A stretch of DNA of 64,000 bases. It comes from Anodontia alba. Lineage: Eukaryota; Mollusca; Bivalvia; Lucinida; Lucinidae. The notes under the pieces were generated by a model, which did not search any database, was not told the DNA's origin, and saw only the letters and a program-made list of their open reading frames with translations. The stretch covers positions 969,501 to 1,033,500 of the forward strand of contig OZ024828.1 in the NCBI GenBank assembly GCA_964016985.1. The letters run 5' to 3'. Made by a program: the position numbers and the translations under genes. Positions 10,660-20,914 of this stretch are shown piece by piece; the stretch's first letter is position 1, and each line of letters begins with the position of its first letter.

Positions 10660-11158
10660 CTTCAAGTACTGTTACCACTGAATTAATAAAAAACAAAAAC
10701 AGAATGCTAAAATCTTTTAATAAATTTAAAGTTTGGCGGCGTTCACCACGCAAGTTAAGTAGGCTGGGATTGTCACATCTCCCTGATCATGGTACACATC
10801 TCCATAATTTCACATGAAGGAGACGTGACGTCTCCCTATTTTTCTGGGCCAACTTCATGCCTGGGGCTAATACTAAAAGTTACAAGGAATTAGGGGATAG
10901 AAACCGAGGGGTTCTGGTGGGCCAATATGTTACAGTATTAACCAGGCCAATATTTTATGGTATTAACCAACCAGTCGATGAGATGAATTCTGCACACAAA
11001 AATCATGCTTATTTCAGTTCTTACCTGGACAAGATGCATTGTTAGGAAAAGGTTAAATTGAATTTTTCATATTACATGCTTTTTGCTGTCTCGACTTATT
11101 TGGTAACTTTCAGTTTTCTTGATTGACTGAAAAAAAAAAGTTGATTAATAAAAGTGTC
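10660..11158. other. Stretch with no recognised feature
   Basis: No supported gene. It holds short GACGTGACGTCTCC-like and CCAATATKTTA repeats near 10820 and 10920-10970, but nothing that defines an element. Confidence 0.35.
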
Positions 11159-11162
11159 ATAA

Positions 11163-11294
11163 AAAGGATGTTTGTTACAGGTCCTCGGGCAGTCATATTG
11201 GCTTTGGGCTGGCTGTATTGGCCCTCAGCTCTGCCTCAGGCCAATACAATGGCCCTCGGTCCTGTAACGGGTCCAATATGAAAACATCCGTTTA
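11163..11294. repeat. Imperfect foldback element
   Basis: Outer arms GGATGTTTGTTACAGGTCC and the complementary GGTCCTGTAACGGG..AACATCC pair across a GGCCAATA-rich centre. Only one copy was seen in the window, so it is called on structure only. Confidence 0.55.
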
Positions 11295-11329
11295 ATAACA
11301 TTATATTATAGAAATTCTTGTATTTAAAG

Positions 11330-11412
11330 CAAACAGTGAAGACCCTGATCAGATGCTGTAACACAGTGTGTTCTCTGGTATCTGATCTGGGTCTGTACTG
11401 TTTGCCAATTAC
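11330..11412. repeat. Core-II hairpin
   Basis: Arms GACCCTGATCAGATGC and GTATCTGATCTGGGTC lie between AACAGTGAA and TACTGTTTGCC. The loop is expanded with an ACACAGTGTGT palindrome. Confidence 0.7.
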
Positions 11413-11679
11413 CCTTGTAGGGGTTTCCTGACTAAAGTGGGTTAAAATGTGCTTGAAATTGTTGGAATTTTTGCCAGAACCAACAAAGTTTTGTCTGATA
11501 TGTCCAGCAGTCCTATACTGTCTGGGAGACATCACAGGATGATCCACAAGGGTTGATTCTGTCATTAACCCATTGTAGTCGGGAGACCCATAAAAGGGTA
11601 ACTGGGAAACAGTGCAGACCCTGATAAGACACTGTTTGCAAATAATTTAGCCATTTTTCTCTAGGAATACGTAAATCTC

Positions 11680-11681
11680 CC

Positions 11682-11712
<31 letters not shown>

Positions 11713-11724
11713 ACACACACACAC
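11680..11724. repeat. Poly-C tract joined to (AC)n
   Basis: A C run of about 18 is followed by about 13 AC units. A near-identical C-run/(AC)n compound lies at 28646-28694, suggesting a shared element tail. Confidence 0.95.
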
Positions 11725-11773
11725 ATTCTATCACTTTGCTGTTACTATTGCTGGATCTCTCATGGATAAATAT

Positions 11774-11963
11774 ATAGCTCTAGATAATAGAGGATATCCA
11801 TATACTAGTTTTCTTATTTCTCTATGAAATCATATTTGGTGGGTACTCATTAGAAGGGCCTCACTGAGGCGCTTCTAATGAATAGCCACTATATATGTTT
11901 TCATGGAGATAAAAGAACATTATCAGTACTTTTTTGCTGAAAAAGTGCCTTATCTGAGCTATG
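11774..11963. repeat. FB-B foldback MITE
   Basis: FB-B ends are CATAGCTCCAGATAAG and its complement; here they appear as TATAGCTCTAGATAA and CTTATCTGAGCTATG. The core-I centre has GGTACTCATTAGAAG with tip GCCTCACTGAGGC. Confidence 0.8.
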
Positions 11964-11969
11964 GATGTA

Positions 11970-12640
11970 TCTATTTTTGGATGCTTTTTTCACAGAAAGA
12001 TTCGGTTCTTTGAAATAGTGATGTAAGAGCAGGAGGGTGTCAGACAGGCATCTGGCTTTGTCTGAGGTTTACCTATTAGTGAACCTTTTTTCAGGGTGAT
12101 AGGTTAACTTTATTATTTTTATTTATAATTATCTCCCACATGGTAAACTTCCTAGATGTTAAAGTATGTAACCCCGTCCCCTTCGATCTTGTCCACATCA
12201 AGCATGTCCACAGTTTATTTAGACGAATGAGACACAGATGCCATAATCTCAGAGAGAAGGCCTTACGACAGAGTATACGGACAATTTGCCTAGAAAGTAA
12301 TTATTTAGGAATGTTGACTTATTATATTAAGAAATATCACTATATAATTAAGTGACTCTCATTAATTTAACACAATTCATTCATTTAGTGTATTTTTGTA
12401 CAGCTACTTTCTTTATAATTAGTGGTTCAGGTTACTACATACATGTGCTAATTTTGGCAAATCACGTGAACTAATGATCTGCAAAAAAACACTACTTCAG
12501 TGAGAATTTTACATACTTTTTTATCCTGATGACAGTTATTGATTAACCAAAACATGTCAATCTAAAAAAATTGTCCAGTCTGACCGGCACTGATTGTTTA
12601 TTCTATTCCCCATGACATTTCCTTTCATTTACTTTGTTAT
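11970..12640. other. AT-rich stretch, no supported gene
   Basis: A 71-codon open frame (12140-12355) has no recognised domain and no splice support, so I do not call it. The remainder shows no repeat match. Confidence 0.35.
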
Positions 12641-12659
12641 TCAGTGGAAAAACCTGTCC

Positions 12660-13106
12660 ATAAAATGCCTCAAGGCATATATGTATTCCTCTTTAAAAAT
12701 AGATGACCCGTACTTTTTTTTCCTTATCCGGATTATCTCCCATTTTAGAGTTATGTCCCTTGTAATAAAATAACATTGAATTCTCATTAGCAAGATATCT
12801 CAAAAAGTATTTGAGCAGGACCTTTATATTTGGTGTACTGATTGGGACTCAAAGAGGAGGAGATGACCTGATTAAATTTTCAGCCAGTTTAATGAAATTT
12901 TATTGGAGTTATGGCCCTTTGCAATTTTTGGCCATTTGATGCTTTATTGTGCATAGCATAAGTTTAGAACCATGTATGATAATGTTTTGAAATTTCATAT
13001 ATGGATTCCTCATGAAAATATAGGTGAACCGTATTTTTTTTTCCTATCTGAATTATCACCCATTTTAGAGTTATTTCCCTTTTAATAAAATAACACTGAA
13101 ACCTCG
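12660..13106. repeat. Degenerate tandem segment related to HINE-H
   Basis: Two diverged units carry TTTAGAGTTATGTCCCTT or ATTGGAGTTATGGCCCTTT and TGAAATTTCATATATGGATTC. The latter phrase also occurs in HINE-H near 15301. Terminal hairpins were not found, so this is a fragment. Confidence 0.6.
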
Positions 13107-13309
13107 TATATTTGTACTGTTATTACCATCATTGGCAAGCAGTGTTGGAGTCAAGCAGTGTTAGAGTCAGGCAGTACTGGGGGCATAGTGTTTTACAAAC
13201 ACCAGCTCTAGTTCTTGTTCACTCTCTCCCTGCTAATGGCGACTTTTGTTATCTACTGATAACCTTTGCAAACAGTTTGGACCCAGATCAGGCCCAACAA
13301 ACTGTTTGT

Positions 13310-13440
13310 GGTGCTGGGGGAGGGGGGGGGAGAGGGGGGATAACTTGCGGGGTAATTGTGTTATGGATGTTCCAACAAAACGTCGGGTCTGATCTGGATT
13401 CAAACTGTTTGACCCTGGGGGAGGGGTGGGGTTGCAGTAT
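13310..13440. repeat. Core-II-like remnant split by G-rich sequence
   Basis: AACAGTTTGGACCCAGATCAG and GTCTGATCTGGATTC (the arms of a hairpin) flank two G-rich tracts. It looks like a core-II hairpin whose loop expanded into (G)n-rich DNA. Confidence 0.4.
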
Positions 13441-14112
13441 TATATCGGTGTGTGAGCCAGTATTTCAAAACCTACCCCATTCATATACCTAGCTTTTGAA
13501 AAAAAACCTACCCTTTTATATACTGGATCACATTACGAAAACACGCCTATTCAAATATATGGAAAATTTCACCTCCAAAAAACAGAATTTTTTTCAGATA
13601 AAAAAAACTCTGATATTTTTCATATTTCTGCTCAAAACATAGATTGTGGGTACTCGTTAGAACCGCCTCACCGAGGCGGTTCTAACGAGTACCCACAATC
13701 TATGTTTTTGAGCAGTAATAAGAAAAATAATGTATACCCCTGTAAACCCCAGTTTTACTATATAAAAGTGGGGTTTAAGGGGATCAAAATTATATAGGTA
13801 TGTTTTCGTGATCATCCAAAATGTTGACCTGTTTATATACTGTCTTTTGATTTTTTTTGTACCCATTAATTGTTGATAGTTAGACAAATATTGGACACAG
13901 TCAATTCAGTGAATACCAAGAGAACGAGAAGCCTCAAAAAATCTCTGAGCGAAAAATACAAATGTATATGCATATACCAGGATGTCAGAAAAATAGGGCC
14001 TTTCACATAGGGATCCAGAAAAATCAGGTCATTAATCATATACTTTTTGTTGAAAAAAAGGGGGCCAATCATATACCTGGCAGCGCTGAAAAAGGGGGCC
14101 ATTTGGCATGCA
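13440..14112. repeat. Degenerate short-unit repeat around ATATACC, interrupted by FB-A
   Basis: Units such as CATATACCTAG, TATATACTGG and CATATACCTGGCAG alternate with GAAAAAGGGGGCC. They are seen on both sides of the FB-A copy. There is no coding support. Confidence 0.45.
13531..13813. repeat. FB-A foldback MITE
   Basis: It starts CATTACGAAAACACGCC and ends GTATGTTTTCGTGAT. The central hairpin has arms GTGGGTACTCGTTAGAACC with tip GCCTCACCGAGGC and is perfectly paired. It is inserted in a decayed tandem of ATATACC-containing units. Confidence 0.92.
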
Positions 14113-14315
14113 CATCCCTACTATGCACAGGAAGTAACATCCCCGCCCCCACCCACCCCCAAGTGTTTGGCACCCTGAAGGTATTCCTGAAAGATTTTTT
14201 TGAAAAAGTTAATTAAATGACAAAAAAAGCATGCAAAATTACCCAGCAGAGTTAATGTTAGTGTGCTAAATATAAACATGGTATCAGTCGTCATGTGCTT
14301 ATTGACAAAGAGATC

Positions 14316-14526
14316 AACACTTAGCACTCTGGTAAAAAATTTCAGCAGAAGACATATTGAAATATTTTTTTTATTTTTCCCTGAAAACAGGTTTTGACAT
14401 TTCATACAAATCATCTCCAGTGGAGACAATTTGCATGAAATGTTAAATCCTGTTTTCTATGAAAAGTAAGAAAAATATTGTCAGTGTGTCATCTACTGAA
14501 TTAGCCCAGAGAGTGGTAAAGGTTAA
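14316..14526. repeat. FB-E foldback MITE
   Basis: The FB-E family has ends near CTCTCTGGGCAAATTCAGCA and a hairpin with arms TTTCATGCAAATTGTCTCC. Here ACTTAGCACTCTGG and CCCAGAGAGTGGTAAAG bound the hairpin GACATTTCATACAAATC / GATTTGCATGAAATGT (approximate arms). Confidence 0.75.
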
Positions 14527-14532
14527 AGCAAA

Positions 14533-14706
14533 GTTGTAGCAGACACCATTCTAATTGTTATGACTACAGTAACAGTTTTTCAGAAAAAATAAAACTTAGC
14601 ATTTCATGTGAATCATCTAGAAGATGATTCCCATGAAATGTCAATCCTTATTTTTTTCTAAAAAATAAAGAAAAAAATAAATGTCATCTGCTACAATGTT
14701 GCTTAA
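14533..14706. repeat. Foldback element related to FB-E
   Basis: Arms TAGCATTTCATGTGAATCATC and GATGATTCCCATGAAATGTCA lie between GTAGCAGACACCATT and ATGTCATCTGCTACA. Similar GCAGACA / TGTCTGCTAC-bounded hairpins occur near 59600-59710 and 45455-45575. Confidence 0.65.
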
Positions 14707-15185
14707 GCATCCTAGTGGTTAAATCTTTTACATGCTGTAGACAGCAAAAATGGACAATTGATGAAATATGTAATAATCTTATTTTCCACCAGAATGGGGC
14801 TGAACATTTCATTCAAATTGCCTCCAAATGTAACAGTTAATACATTGAACACGTATATATTTTTCTAGGGAAAAGATGAGAAAACTGTAAAAATATTGTT
14901 AGCTGGCAGGCAGAAATTCTGCATGCTAAAGGTAAAACAAAACCTATTTATTGTGTTACCTGCTGAATCTAAAAAGTAGCAGACAAGATTTAAAAATGTT
15001 TTTTTTTTTTGTTTTATTTCACAGAAAACATTGTTTAACTTTTCATTAAAAATTTTTCCACAGGAAGCAATTTGAATCCGAAATGACAAGGTTTGTTTTC
15101 TATAAAAAGTAAGAAAATGCATAGACATTTTTAACTGCTCATTTAATCAATAGCATACTAAGAGTTAACCTTTACCTGCAAATTA
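14707..15185. other. AT-rich stretch with decayed foldback pieces
   Basis: TGAACATTTCATTCAAATTGCCTCC and GGAAGCAATTTGAATCC-type phrases (each a partial arm) suggest one or two eroded FB-E-like elements. There is no gene. Confidence 0.45.
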
Positions 15186-15715
15186 TTATGCCTTAGAGGG
15201 GCATATTGCTTCTGGGACATTTGTGCATCTGTCCGTGTGTGTGTGCATCCGTAATGCTTTTTGATGCATGGCATAACTTCTGAACCATGCATGCTAGGGT
15301 TTTGAAATTTCATATATGGATTCTTCATGAAAAAATAGCTGAAATGTATTTTTTTCCATCAGGATTATGCCCCTTTCCTGAGTTATGGCCCTTTGAAAAA
15401 AGTATGGATGAAATCTTGCCAGCAAATATCTCAAAAGCTATTGAAGCTAGAGCCTTGAAACCTGGTGAAAAGATGGGTATTGATTAGTATATGACCTGAT
15501 TAACTTTTGAATAAATTCTGAAAAGTACTTTTTGAGTTATGGCCTGTTGTCATTTTGGGCATTTTTACATTGCACACTTTTTGATGCATAGCATAATTTT
15601 AATGGATATATAATTTTGACATAACAAAGAATTGATTTAGATTCTGGTAATCTTGACCTAAGTTTCAAGGTCATAGCAGGAGAAAAACTAGAAAAACTGG
15701 AAACACTGTTACTAG
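15186..15715 (+). mobile_element. HINE-H: Helentron-like non-autonomous element (probable)
   Basis: It starts with the small hairpin TATGCCTTAGAGGGGCATA and then a TCCGTGTGTGTGTGCATCCG stretch. Next come diverged units with TGAGTTATGGCCCTTTG. It may end at CTAG followed by TTT (15712-15715). No clear 3' hairpin was seen, so the right end is uncertain. Confidence 0.5.
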
Positions 15716-15783
15716 TTTCTTATTTACCTGTCAAAAATAGTCTCATTATCAACCGAAATGACTCAAAAGTGGGACAGACAGGC

Positions 15784-15866
15784 CTGAGCAAATATATGTA
15801 GTGTAGACCCTGATCAGATGTGGCCAAATGTGGCATCTGATCAGGTTCTACATTGTTTGCCACTCG
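15784..15866. repeat. Core-II hairpin
   Basis: Arms GTAGACCCTGATCAGATG and CATCTGATCAGGTTCTAC, tip TGGCCAAATGTGG(CA). It is preceded by GGCCTGAGCAAA, a flank also seen at 54676 and 55336. Confidence 0.8.
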
Positions 15867-16230
15867 TCCAGAAATATTGAAATTGCCTCGGGCAGTTTTG
15901 ATGATCATGCAGTACTGCATGTGTTTTCATGGAGAAATAAAAAAAATGTTTATCAGATTACATTGTTTATTGTACCTTCCCAGGGAAAATATCATTGTAT
16001 TAACCCATACTGGTGAGAGAGAACCATCCTTAATTTCAAACCAGGTATTGTGAAATTTAAACTTTAGCATGCTGAATTGACATATCAATATACTCCACTT
16101 TAAAATACTCTTATATTTTTCCCCATGAAAAGAGGGCTAAATTGGGAGGTATTTTGAAATTGAAACTAAAAATCTGAATTGGAAAGATAAAAAAAAAAAA
16201 GAAAAAAAGACAAAAAAATATCCTACATAC

Positions 16231-16430
16231 ATACAGTTCCAGATTAAGAGGGGTATTCACATAATATTTTTTTCATAGAACTCCACAAAAGTACATGCTA
16301 TGGTACTCATTAGAAGTGCCTCAGTGAGGCACTTCTAATGAGTACCATAGCATATGCTTTTGTGGTGTTATAAGAAAAAATATCTGTACTTTTTAGCTGA
16401 AAAAAAAGGCCCTATATCTGGGGTTATGTA
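16231..16430. repeat. FB-B foldback MITE
   Basis: Ends ACAGTTCCAGATTAAG and CTATATCTGGGGTTATG. The core-I hairpin lacks one G of GTGGGTAC: arms ATGGTACTCATTAGAAGTG, tip CCTCAGTGAGG. The arms are perfectly complementary over about 30 bases. Confidence 0.85.
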
Positions 16431-16973
16431 CATTTAGAACCTGGTGGATGTAAAAATTATTTCAGCAAATTTGTTAACTCTTTGACTTCAGAATGAAATG
16501 TTAGAAGACAAAATGTAAAAACATGTTTTTTTTACTCCCATAAATCTAAATTTCATATATCCAAAGAAGACATTTGAAACAAAAAATCAACGTCTTGCTT
16601 TCTGGAAAAGTCAGAAAAATACTGTTCTTTTCTTGTCTGTTGAATTCACCTTTGGCATAAAATGTGTAAACCACTGAAGTGCGGAAATTTTGAATTTGAA
16701 GCCAACATTTTAAAGTATTTTCCCTACTTTTCTATGATGAAAGCAATTTGATAGTTCATGTGAATCATCAACTATAAAGACAAGTTACACGAATTGTCAA
16801 GTTCTATTTTCTCCAACTACAGGAAGTCAAAAAATATCACAAGTCTGCTAATATTGTGATAAACATTTTAAAGGTTACATGTTTTGGTGTCTAGTTTCTT
16901 ATTTTGTCCTCAGTGATTTTATCATGAAAAACATATTCTGACAACACCAAGTAATTGGGACAGCCAGGCCTGT

Positions 16974-17040
16974 GCAAACAGTGCAGACCCAGATCAGATG
17001 CCATAGAATGTGCCATCTGATCTGTGCCTACACTGTTTAC
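16974..17040. repeat. Core-II hairpin
   Basis: Arms GCAGACCCAGATCAGATG and CATCTGATCTGTGCCTAC, tip CCATAGAATGTGC. The outer ends are GCAAACAGT and ACTGTTTAC. Confidence 0.8.
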
Positions 17041-17158
17041 AAATCATTCTACTGGTAAAATGAACTTTTTCTTCAAATTTTCGGACAAGTGTAGTAAGGA
17101 GTACTTTAAAGTGTCGCAATACTGAGGTAAATAATGTAATGTGTGTTTTTAACTGCAG

Positions 17159-17257
17159 GGAACCAGTGAAGACCCAGATATCTTGCATGTGGTATCAGTT
17201 ATCTTGAACACTGATTTGGTCTATCTTAAAAGGAGAGTTATCATCATATGTAAGTGA
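17159..17257 (+). other. Candidate exon of an unidentified transcript or SSUH2 5' UTR
   Basis: A good acceptor (TTTTTAACTGCAG before 17159) precedes 91 open bases and an optimal donor GTAAGT at 17250. Read in the one open frame it gives GTSEDPDILHVVSVIL then NTDLVYLKRRVIII. Without splicing the frame ends at TGA 17255-17257, with AATAAA at 17320-17325. It could thus be a terminal exon of an upstream gene, an internal or 5' UTR exon of SSUH2, or chance. I do not recognise the peptide. Confidence 0.3.
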
Positions 17258-17640
17258 GCAATAATATCTGTTGTGCAACTTTTATAGTGTTTATTTTATT
17301 ATGTACATGTAAATATCAAAATAAAATCTGTTTAAGTCACATTTAAATTCACCTGTCCTTAATTTTGTGTATCAGTTGTTTTTCTTGGACATTTTTGAAG
17401 AAGGAAGTTTCTTTAACTCAAAGTAAAACACTGGGCAAACTTGTAGCAGACATCATTTTAAAATTTGATTTTGTTATTTTTTTCAGAGGAAAACAAGACT
17501 TGACATTTCACGGGGGTTTCATTAAGAGGCGGGGGACAGAGATTTTCCCCTTCTACTGAGGCAACTTTCCCCTGCTGCTTTTGACAAATTTGCGTAGGTT
17601 TTACCATATAAATCCTAAGTATTGGGGCATATAGACCTTT

Positions 17641-17700
17641 GCAAACAGTGTAGACCCAGATCAGACGCCGCAGAATGCGGCGTCTGATCAGGGTCTGTAA
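17641..17700. repeat. Core-II hairpin
   Basis: Arms TAGACCCAGATCAGACGCCG and CGGCGTCTGATCAGGGTCTG with loop CAGAATG. The tip differs from other copies but stays paired (ACGCCGC/GCGGCGT). Confidence 0.85.
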
Positions 17701-17904
17701 ATATGGTATATATAGAACATACAGAACCCCCCCCCCCCCCCCGCTACTTTGTCTTGAAGCACTGGATGATAGAAAAGTTAGTGGAACTGCTGATTTCATG
17801 GAAACCATCTGATAGGCAGATGGTTCTAATGAAATGTCAAGCCTTATTTTCTCTGAAAAGCAAATCAAAATATCCTCTAGTTGTGATTAGCACATGACAT
17901 GCAC

Positions 17905-18073
17905 TGTCTTAGAAAACAGTGTAGATCCAGAAGAAGCCATCTGATCTGGATCTGCACTGTTTGTCATTAAATATGTGAATTTCTATCAAAAACCAGGATC
18001 AGGTAATCTGATTGGCTGGAAATTAGAAGTGGGCATGGCATCTTAATTTATTCAGCAAGGCAAGGGTTAACCT
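17905..18073. repeat. FB-D foldback MITE, 5' part truncated
   Basis: It contains the right half of FB-D: CTGATCTGGATCTGCACTG, ATCTGATTGGCTGGAAATTA, GTGGGCATGGCATCTTAATT and the end CAGCAAGGCAAGGGTTAA. The left arm is shortened. Confidence 0.75.
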
Positions 18074-18282
18074 TTAGCACTCTTTGGACAGATTCTGCAG
18101 ACAACAAATTCATGTTTTTCTTATTTTTCCCAGCTCATAGGATTTGGCTTTTCATGTAAATTGTCTCCTAAGCTAAAAAAATTGGGATGAGATGTGATGC
18201 CTTATTTTTTCTGAAAAATAAAACAATAAAAATTATTTCAGAATGTTGTCTGCTGCATACCCAGCGTCCTAAGTGTTTACTG
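18068..18282. repeat. FB-E foldback MITE, diverged
   Basis: TTAACCTTTAGCACTCTTTGG at the start, the TTTCATGTAAATTGTCTCC arm, and GTCTGCTGCATACCCAG near the end. The second arm is eroded. It overlaps the TTAA end of the preceding FB-D. Confidence 0.6.
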
Positions 18283-18304
18283 TTAGTGATAGACATGGGA
18301 AATT

Positions 18305-18480
18305 ACCATATTCAATCTAATTAACACACATACCCCTATAATCACTCAGTCAAGTAACTTCATAGTCCACAGATTACTGCTCTTGTGCTTGGATCTACCT
18401 CTTTCTAAAAGCATATGTTGTTGTTACTTGTCGAGGCAGTTCAAATAAGCACCAACAACATATTCTTTTAGAAATTAACA
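18305..18480. repeat. FB-C foldback MITE, diverged, cut by FB-D
   Basis: It begins CATATTCAATCTAATTAAC, compared with the FB-C tip CCGTATTCGACCTAATTACC, and has CATACCCCTATAA and an AGCATATGTTGTTG / CAACAACATATTC hairpin. FB-D is inserted at TTAA in its right half. Confidence 0.6.
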
Positions 18481-18687
18481 CTTGTCCTGCTGAACCCGGA
18501 TATACCCTGTTTTTGCAAACAGTGTAGATCCAGATCAGTTGGCTTCTGAAGAAGCCAACTGATCTGGATCTGCACTGTTTGCCATTAAGTATGTGAATTA
18601 TATCAACAATCTAAATCAAGTTACATGATTGGCTGAAAATTAGAAATGGGCGTGGCATCTTAATTTATTCAGCAGGACAAGGGTTAA
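18475..18687. repeat. FB-D foldback MITE (TTAA ends)
   Basis: Starts TTAACACTTGTCCTGCTGAA, ends TTCAGCAGGACAAGGGTTAA. The core-II hairpin arms are GTGTAGATCCAGATCAGTTG and its complement, with tip GCTTCTGAAGAAGC. The TTAA at both ends fits a TTAA target duplication. Confidence 0.88.
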
Positions 18688-19044
18688 TTGGAAATAATAC
18701 CGCATAAGTATCTTAAAACAATCCTTTCATGAAATATTCAGCTGATTTTTTTTTTCTTTTAACATGTGCCTTATTAGGTGAATATTTTACTGTATATTTT
18801 TTTATTTTTGTGTAATTTTGAAAAACCTAAGAGCCCAATTCAGAAATAAGATCAAATACAGTTATTCAAGGTTTACATTTTAGATTTTGACATGTTTATT
18901 AATTTAAGGATTTGCAGACATAATAACTCTTAATATATAAGGGATTGTATCCAGTTTAGTATTTTCCTTATTTTTCCAAGGAGATTCACCATTGAGCACC
19001 ACAATGTGGGCCACACCATGCAAAAATGTAACTTTGGGCATAAG

Positions 19045-19110
19045 AGGACAGCATAGGCCCTGATCAGACTGCGCATATGCGCAGTCTGATCAGGGCCTTC
19101 GCTGTCCGCG
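19045..19110. repeat. Core-II-like perfect hairpin
   Basis: GGACAGCATAGGCCCTGATCAG pairs with CTGATCAGGGCCTTCGCTGTCC (each an arm), tip ACTGCGCATATGCGCAGT. The downstream phrase CAGAATCATTGGATACTAC recurs at 50064 and, diverged, near 62570, so it belongs to a third family that uses this core. Confidence 0.85.
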
Positions 19111-19114
19111 AACA

Positions 19115-20220
19115 GAATCATTGGATACTACAGATTGTATGGTTGAGAGCATGTATGATATTGTATGCATGTGCAGGATGATCCCAATCTATGCATTTTG
19201 CACATGTTTGAAGACTTTCTTTTGCTTGACATGGCCTACGTAAGATATTTTCATGGAGAACTAGAACAGGTTTCAATTTTCATTTGGATGGCAAAAATGT
19301 CTTATTTAGAATTGTGCAACATTTTCAAAATGTTTTCATAATTCCAGATACCATATTTATTTTAATATAAGCCCTCTCTAAAAAAGCCCCCTTCTACTTT
19401 TCTGGGAGAAAAGCATTAATACTTAACACATGCAAAAATTGAGTTTAGGCCATCAAATTATCTTATCTTTTGCCCAGATTTGGACTCAATACTGCAGTCA
19501 TTGTGAAAACTGCAGGACTGTCTGGCAAAACCAACAAATTTTCATTTTGTCCTGCAAAAATTTTCGGTCTGTCTGACAGCTGCCCTGCAACACTTTTCAA
19601 TTGCTAAATTTTAATAATAGACATTTTTTTCATCTTTTAAAAATTTCATTTGCTTTAAACGTCATGTTTTTGGATAAAAAGGCACTAAAACAGTATCATT
19701 TGAATGCTAAAATTATATTTTCTAATCCAAAGTTGTTATCAGTTGAAACCAAAATTTATCTGTCCTGTAGATTTTCCCTCTGTCCTGGAGTAAATTTCTG
19801 TCTGACTGACAGCCGTCCTGTAGCACTTCAAAAGTTTTCGCAAAGACTGAATACTGTCAGTTTAGTAGCAATGAATTGCAATGTCTGTTGTATGTACTCA
19901 TCATTAGTGCAACTGCAGGACACTTCTGATGAGAACCACAACAAGAGTTCATGAGAAATTAAGAAAAATATCCTTACTTTACAGTTGAAAAAAAAAAAAA
20001 AAAGATTATTGATCTCTCCTTTTACCCTAAAATTAGTGCTGGAAATTTGAAGACAGATTGAATGAAATGTCTAGTCTTATTTTTGAAGATATATGTAGAT
20101 AAGAAAAAATATCATATTTGTCATCTTTTAATTTTCTCTGAAGCATGTCAAAGGTTTATATTTTGTTTTGTTCACTCTTTATGTCGTCTGCTGAATATTC
20201 ATGTAAACTTTTAAAACCCA
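19115..20220. other. AT-rich stretch; FB-B remnant near 19889-20000
   Basis: Most of it has no recognised feature. A CTCATCATTAGTGC / CACTTCTGATGAGAACCAC hairpin near 19890-19945, followed by GAGAAATTAAGAAAAATAT, is an eroded FB-B. A paragraph near 19500-19810 repeats GTCTGWCTGACAGC phrases without clear borders. Confidence 0.4.
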
Positions 20221-20225
20221 TTTTT

Positions 20226-20302
20226 GCATGCAGGGAAACTGTGTGGCCCCAGATCAGACTGCTCCTAGAGGAGCAGTCTGATCTGGGTCCACTCTGCTTG
20301 CA
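20226..20302. repeat. Core-II-like hairpin
   Basis: GTGGCCCCAGATCAGACTGC pairs with GCAGTCTGATCTGGGTCCAC (approximate arms), tip TCCTAGAGGA. It lies between TTGCATGCAGGG and CTTGCAAAAATG. The same element type occurs at 42918. Confidence 0.8.
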
Positions 20303-20554
20303 AAAATGACTTACAGAATCACAAGCAGATGACAAAGCAGACGACCATTGTTGTGATTGGCAGTTTAAGGGTTAAAATAAAATAATGAATTTTAGGTTCT
20401 AACTTTATGAATCATCAAAAGCCTTGAGTAGGGTCATCCAAAATGAACTTATGATGGAAGTAAATTCAGAAATAATATCCTTAACTGTGCTCCTTAAATC
20501 CGAACTATTATTTTTTCTGCACTCCCTTATACATCCTGAGTGCATTATATGATC

Positions 20555-20742
20555 TAGAAAAGACGGGTATCAGAGTAAATTATTTCTTATATATCCTTGA
20601 AAACATGTTGTGGGTACTCATTAAAAGTGCCACAAAGAGGCGCTTCTAATGAGTACCCACAACATTATGATTTTATGGATAAAAAAGAAAAAAAATATCA
20701 ACAACTTTTGGTTGAAAAACAAAGTGCCTTATCTGAAGCCGT
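20555..20742. repeat. FB-B foldback MITE
   Basis: The core-I hairpin arms are ACATGTTGTGGGTACTCATT and its complement, with tip CACAAAGAG. The right end is GTGCCTTATCTGAAGCCGTG. It lies about 110 bases upstream of the first SSUH2 coding exon. Confidence 0.8.
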
Positions 20743-20849
20743 GGTGCACTTTGAACTTAAACTTAAACATATATTGATAATTTTAGTGTGTCAGTAATTA
20801 TTATAAGTGTTTGAGGAAATTTTTGTTTTGTTGTGTTCTTTACATTTAG

Positions 20850-20914
20850 GACTAAAATTAAACATCAGAAATGGGAGAAAAGGAACCCTTATTGGGCTCT
20901 TACCCATCTGGAAG
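20850..20914 (+). other. SSUH2: SSUH2 exon 1 (first coding exon)
   Basis: Acceptor TTTACATTTAG before 20850, 21 bases of 5' UTR, ATG at 20871, donor GTGAGA at 20915. It encodes MGEKEPLLGSYPSG and ends in phase 2 (AG). The acceptor implies at least one upstream non-coding exon, which I could not place. The phase-2 end joins exon 2 to give SSQPKMNPG. Confidence 0.75.

Noticed and set aside
12140..12355. 71-codon open frame on the plus strand
   Set aside because: No recognised domain, no splice sites and no repeat or family match. Its length is expected by chance in this much DNA.
13112..13492. 126-codon open frame
   Set aside because: It runs through a core-II remnant and G-rich low-complexity sequence, which remove stops; there is no protein similarity.
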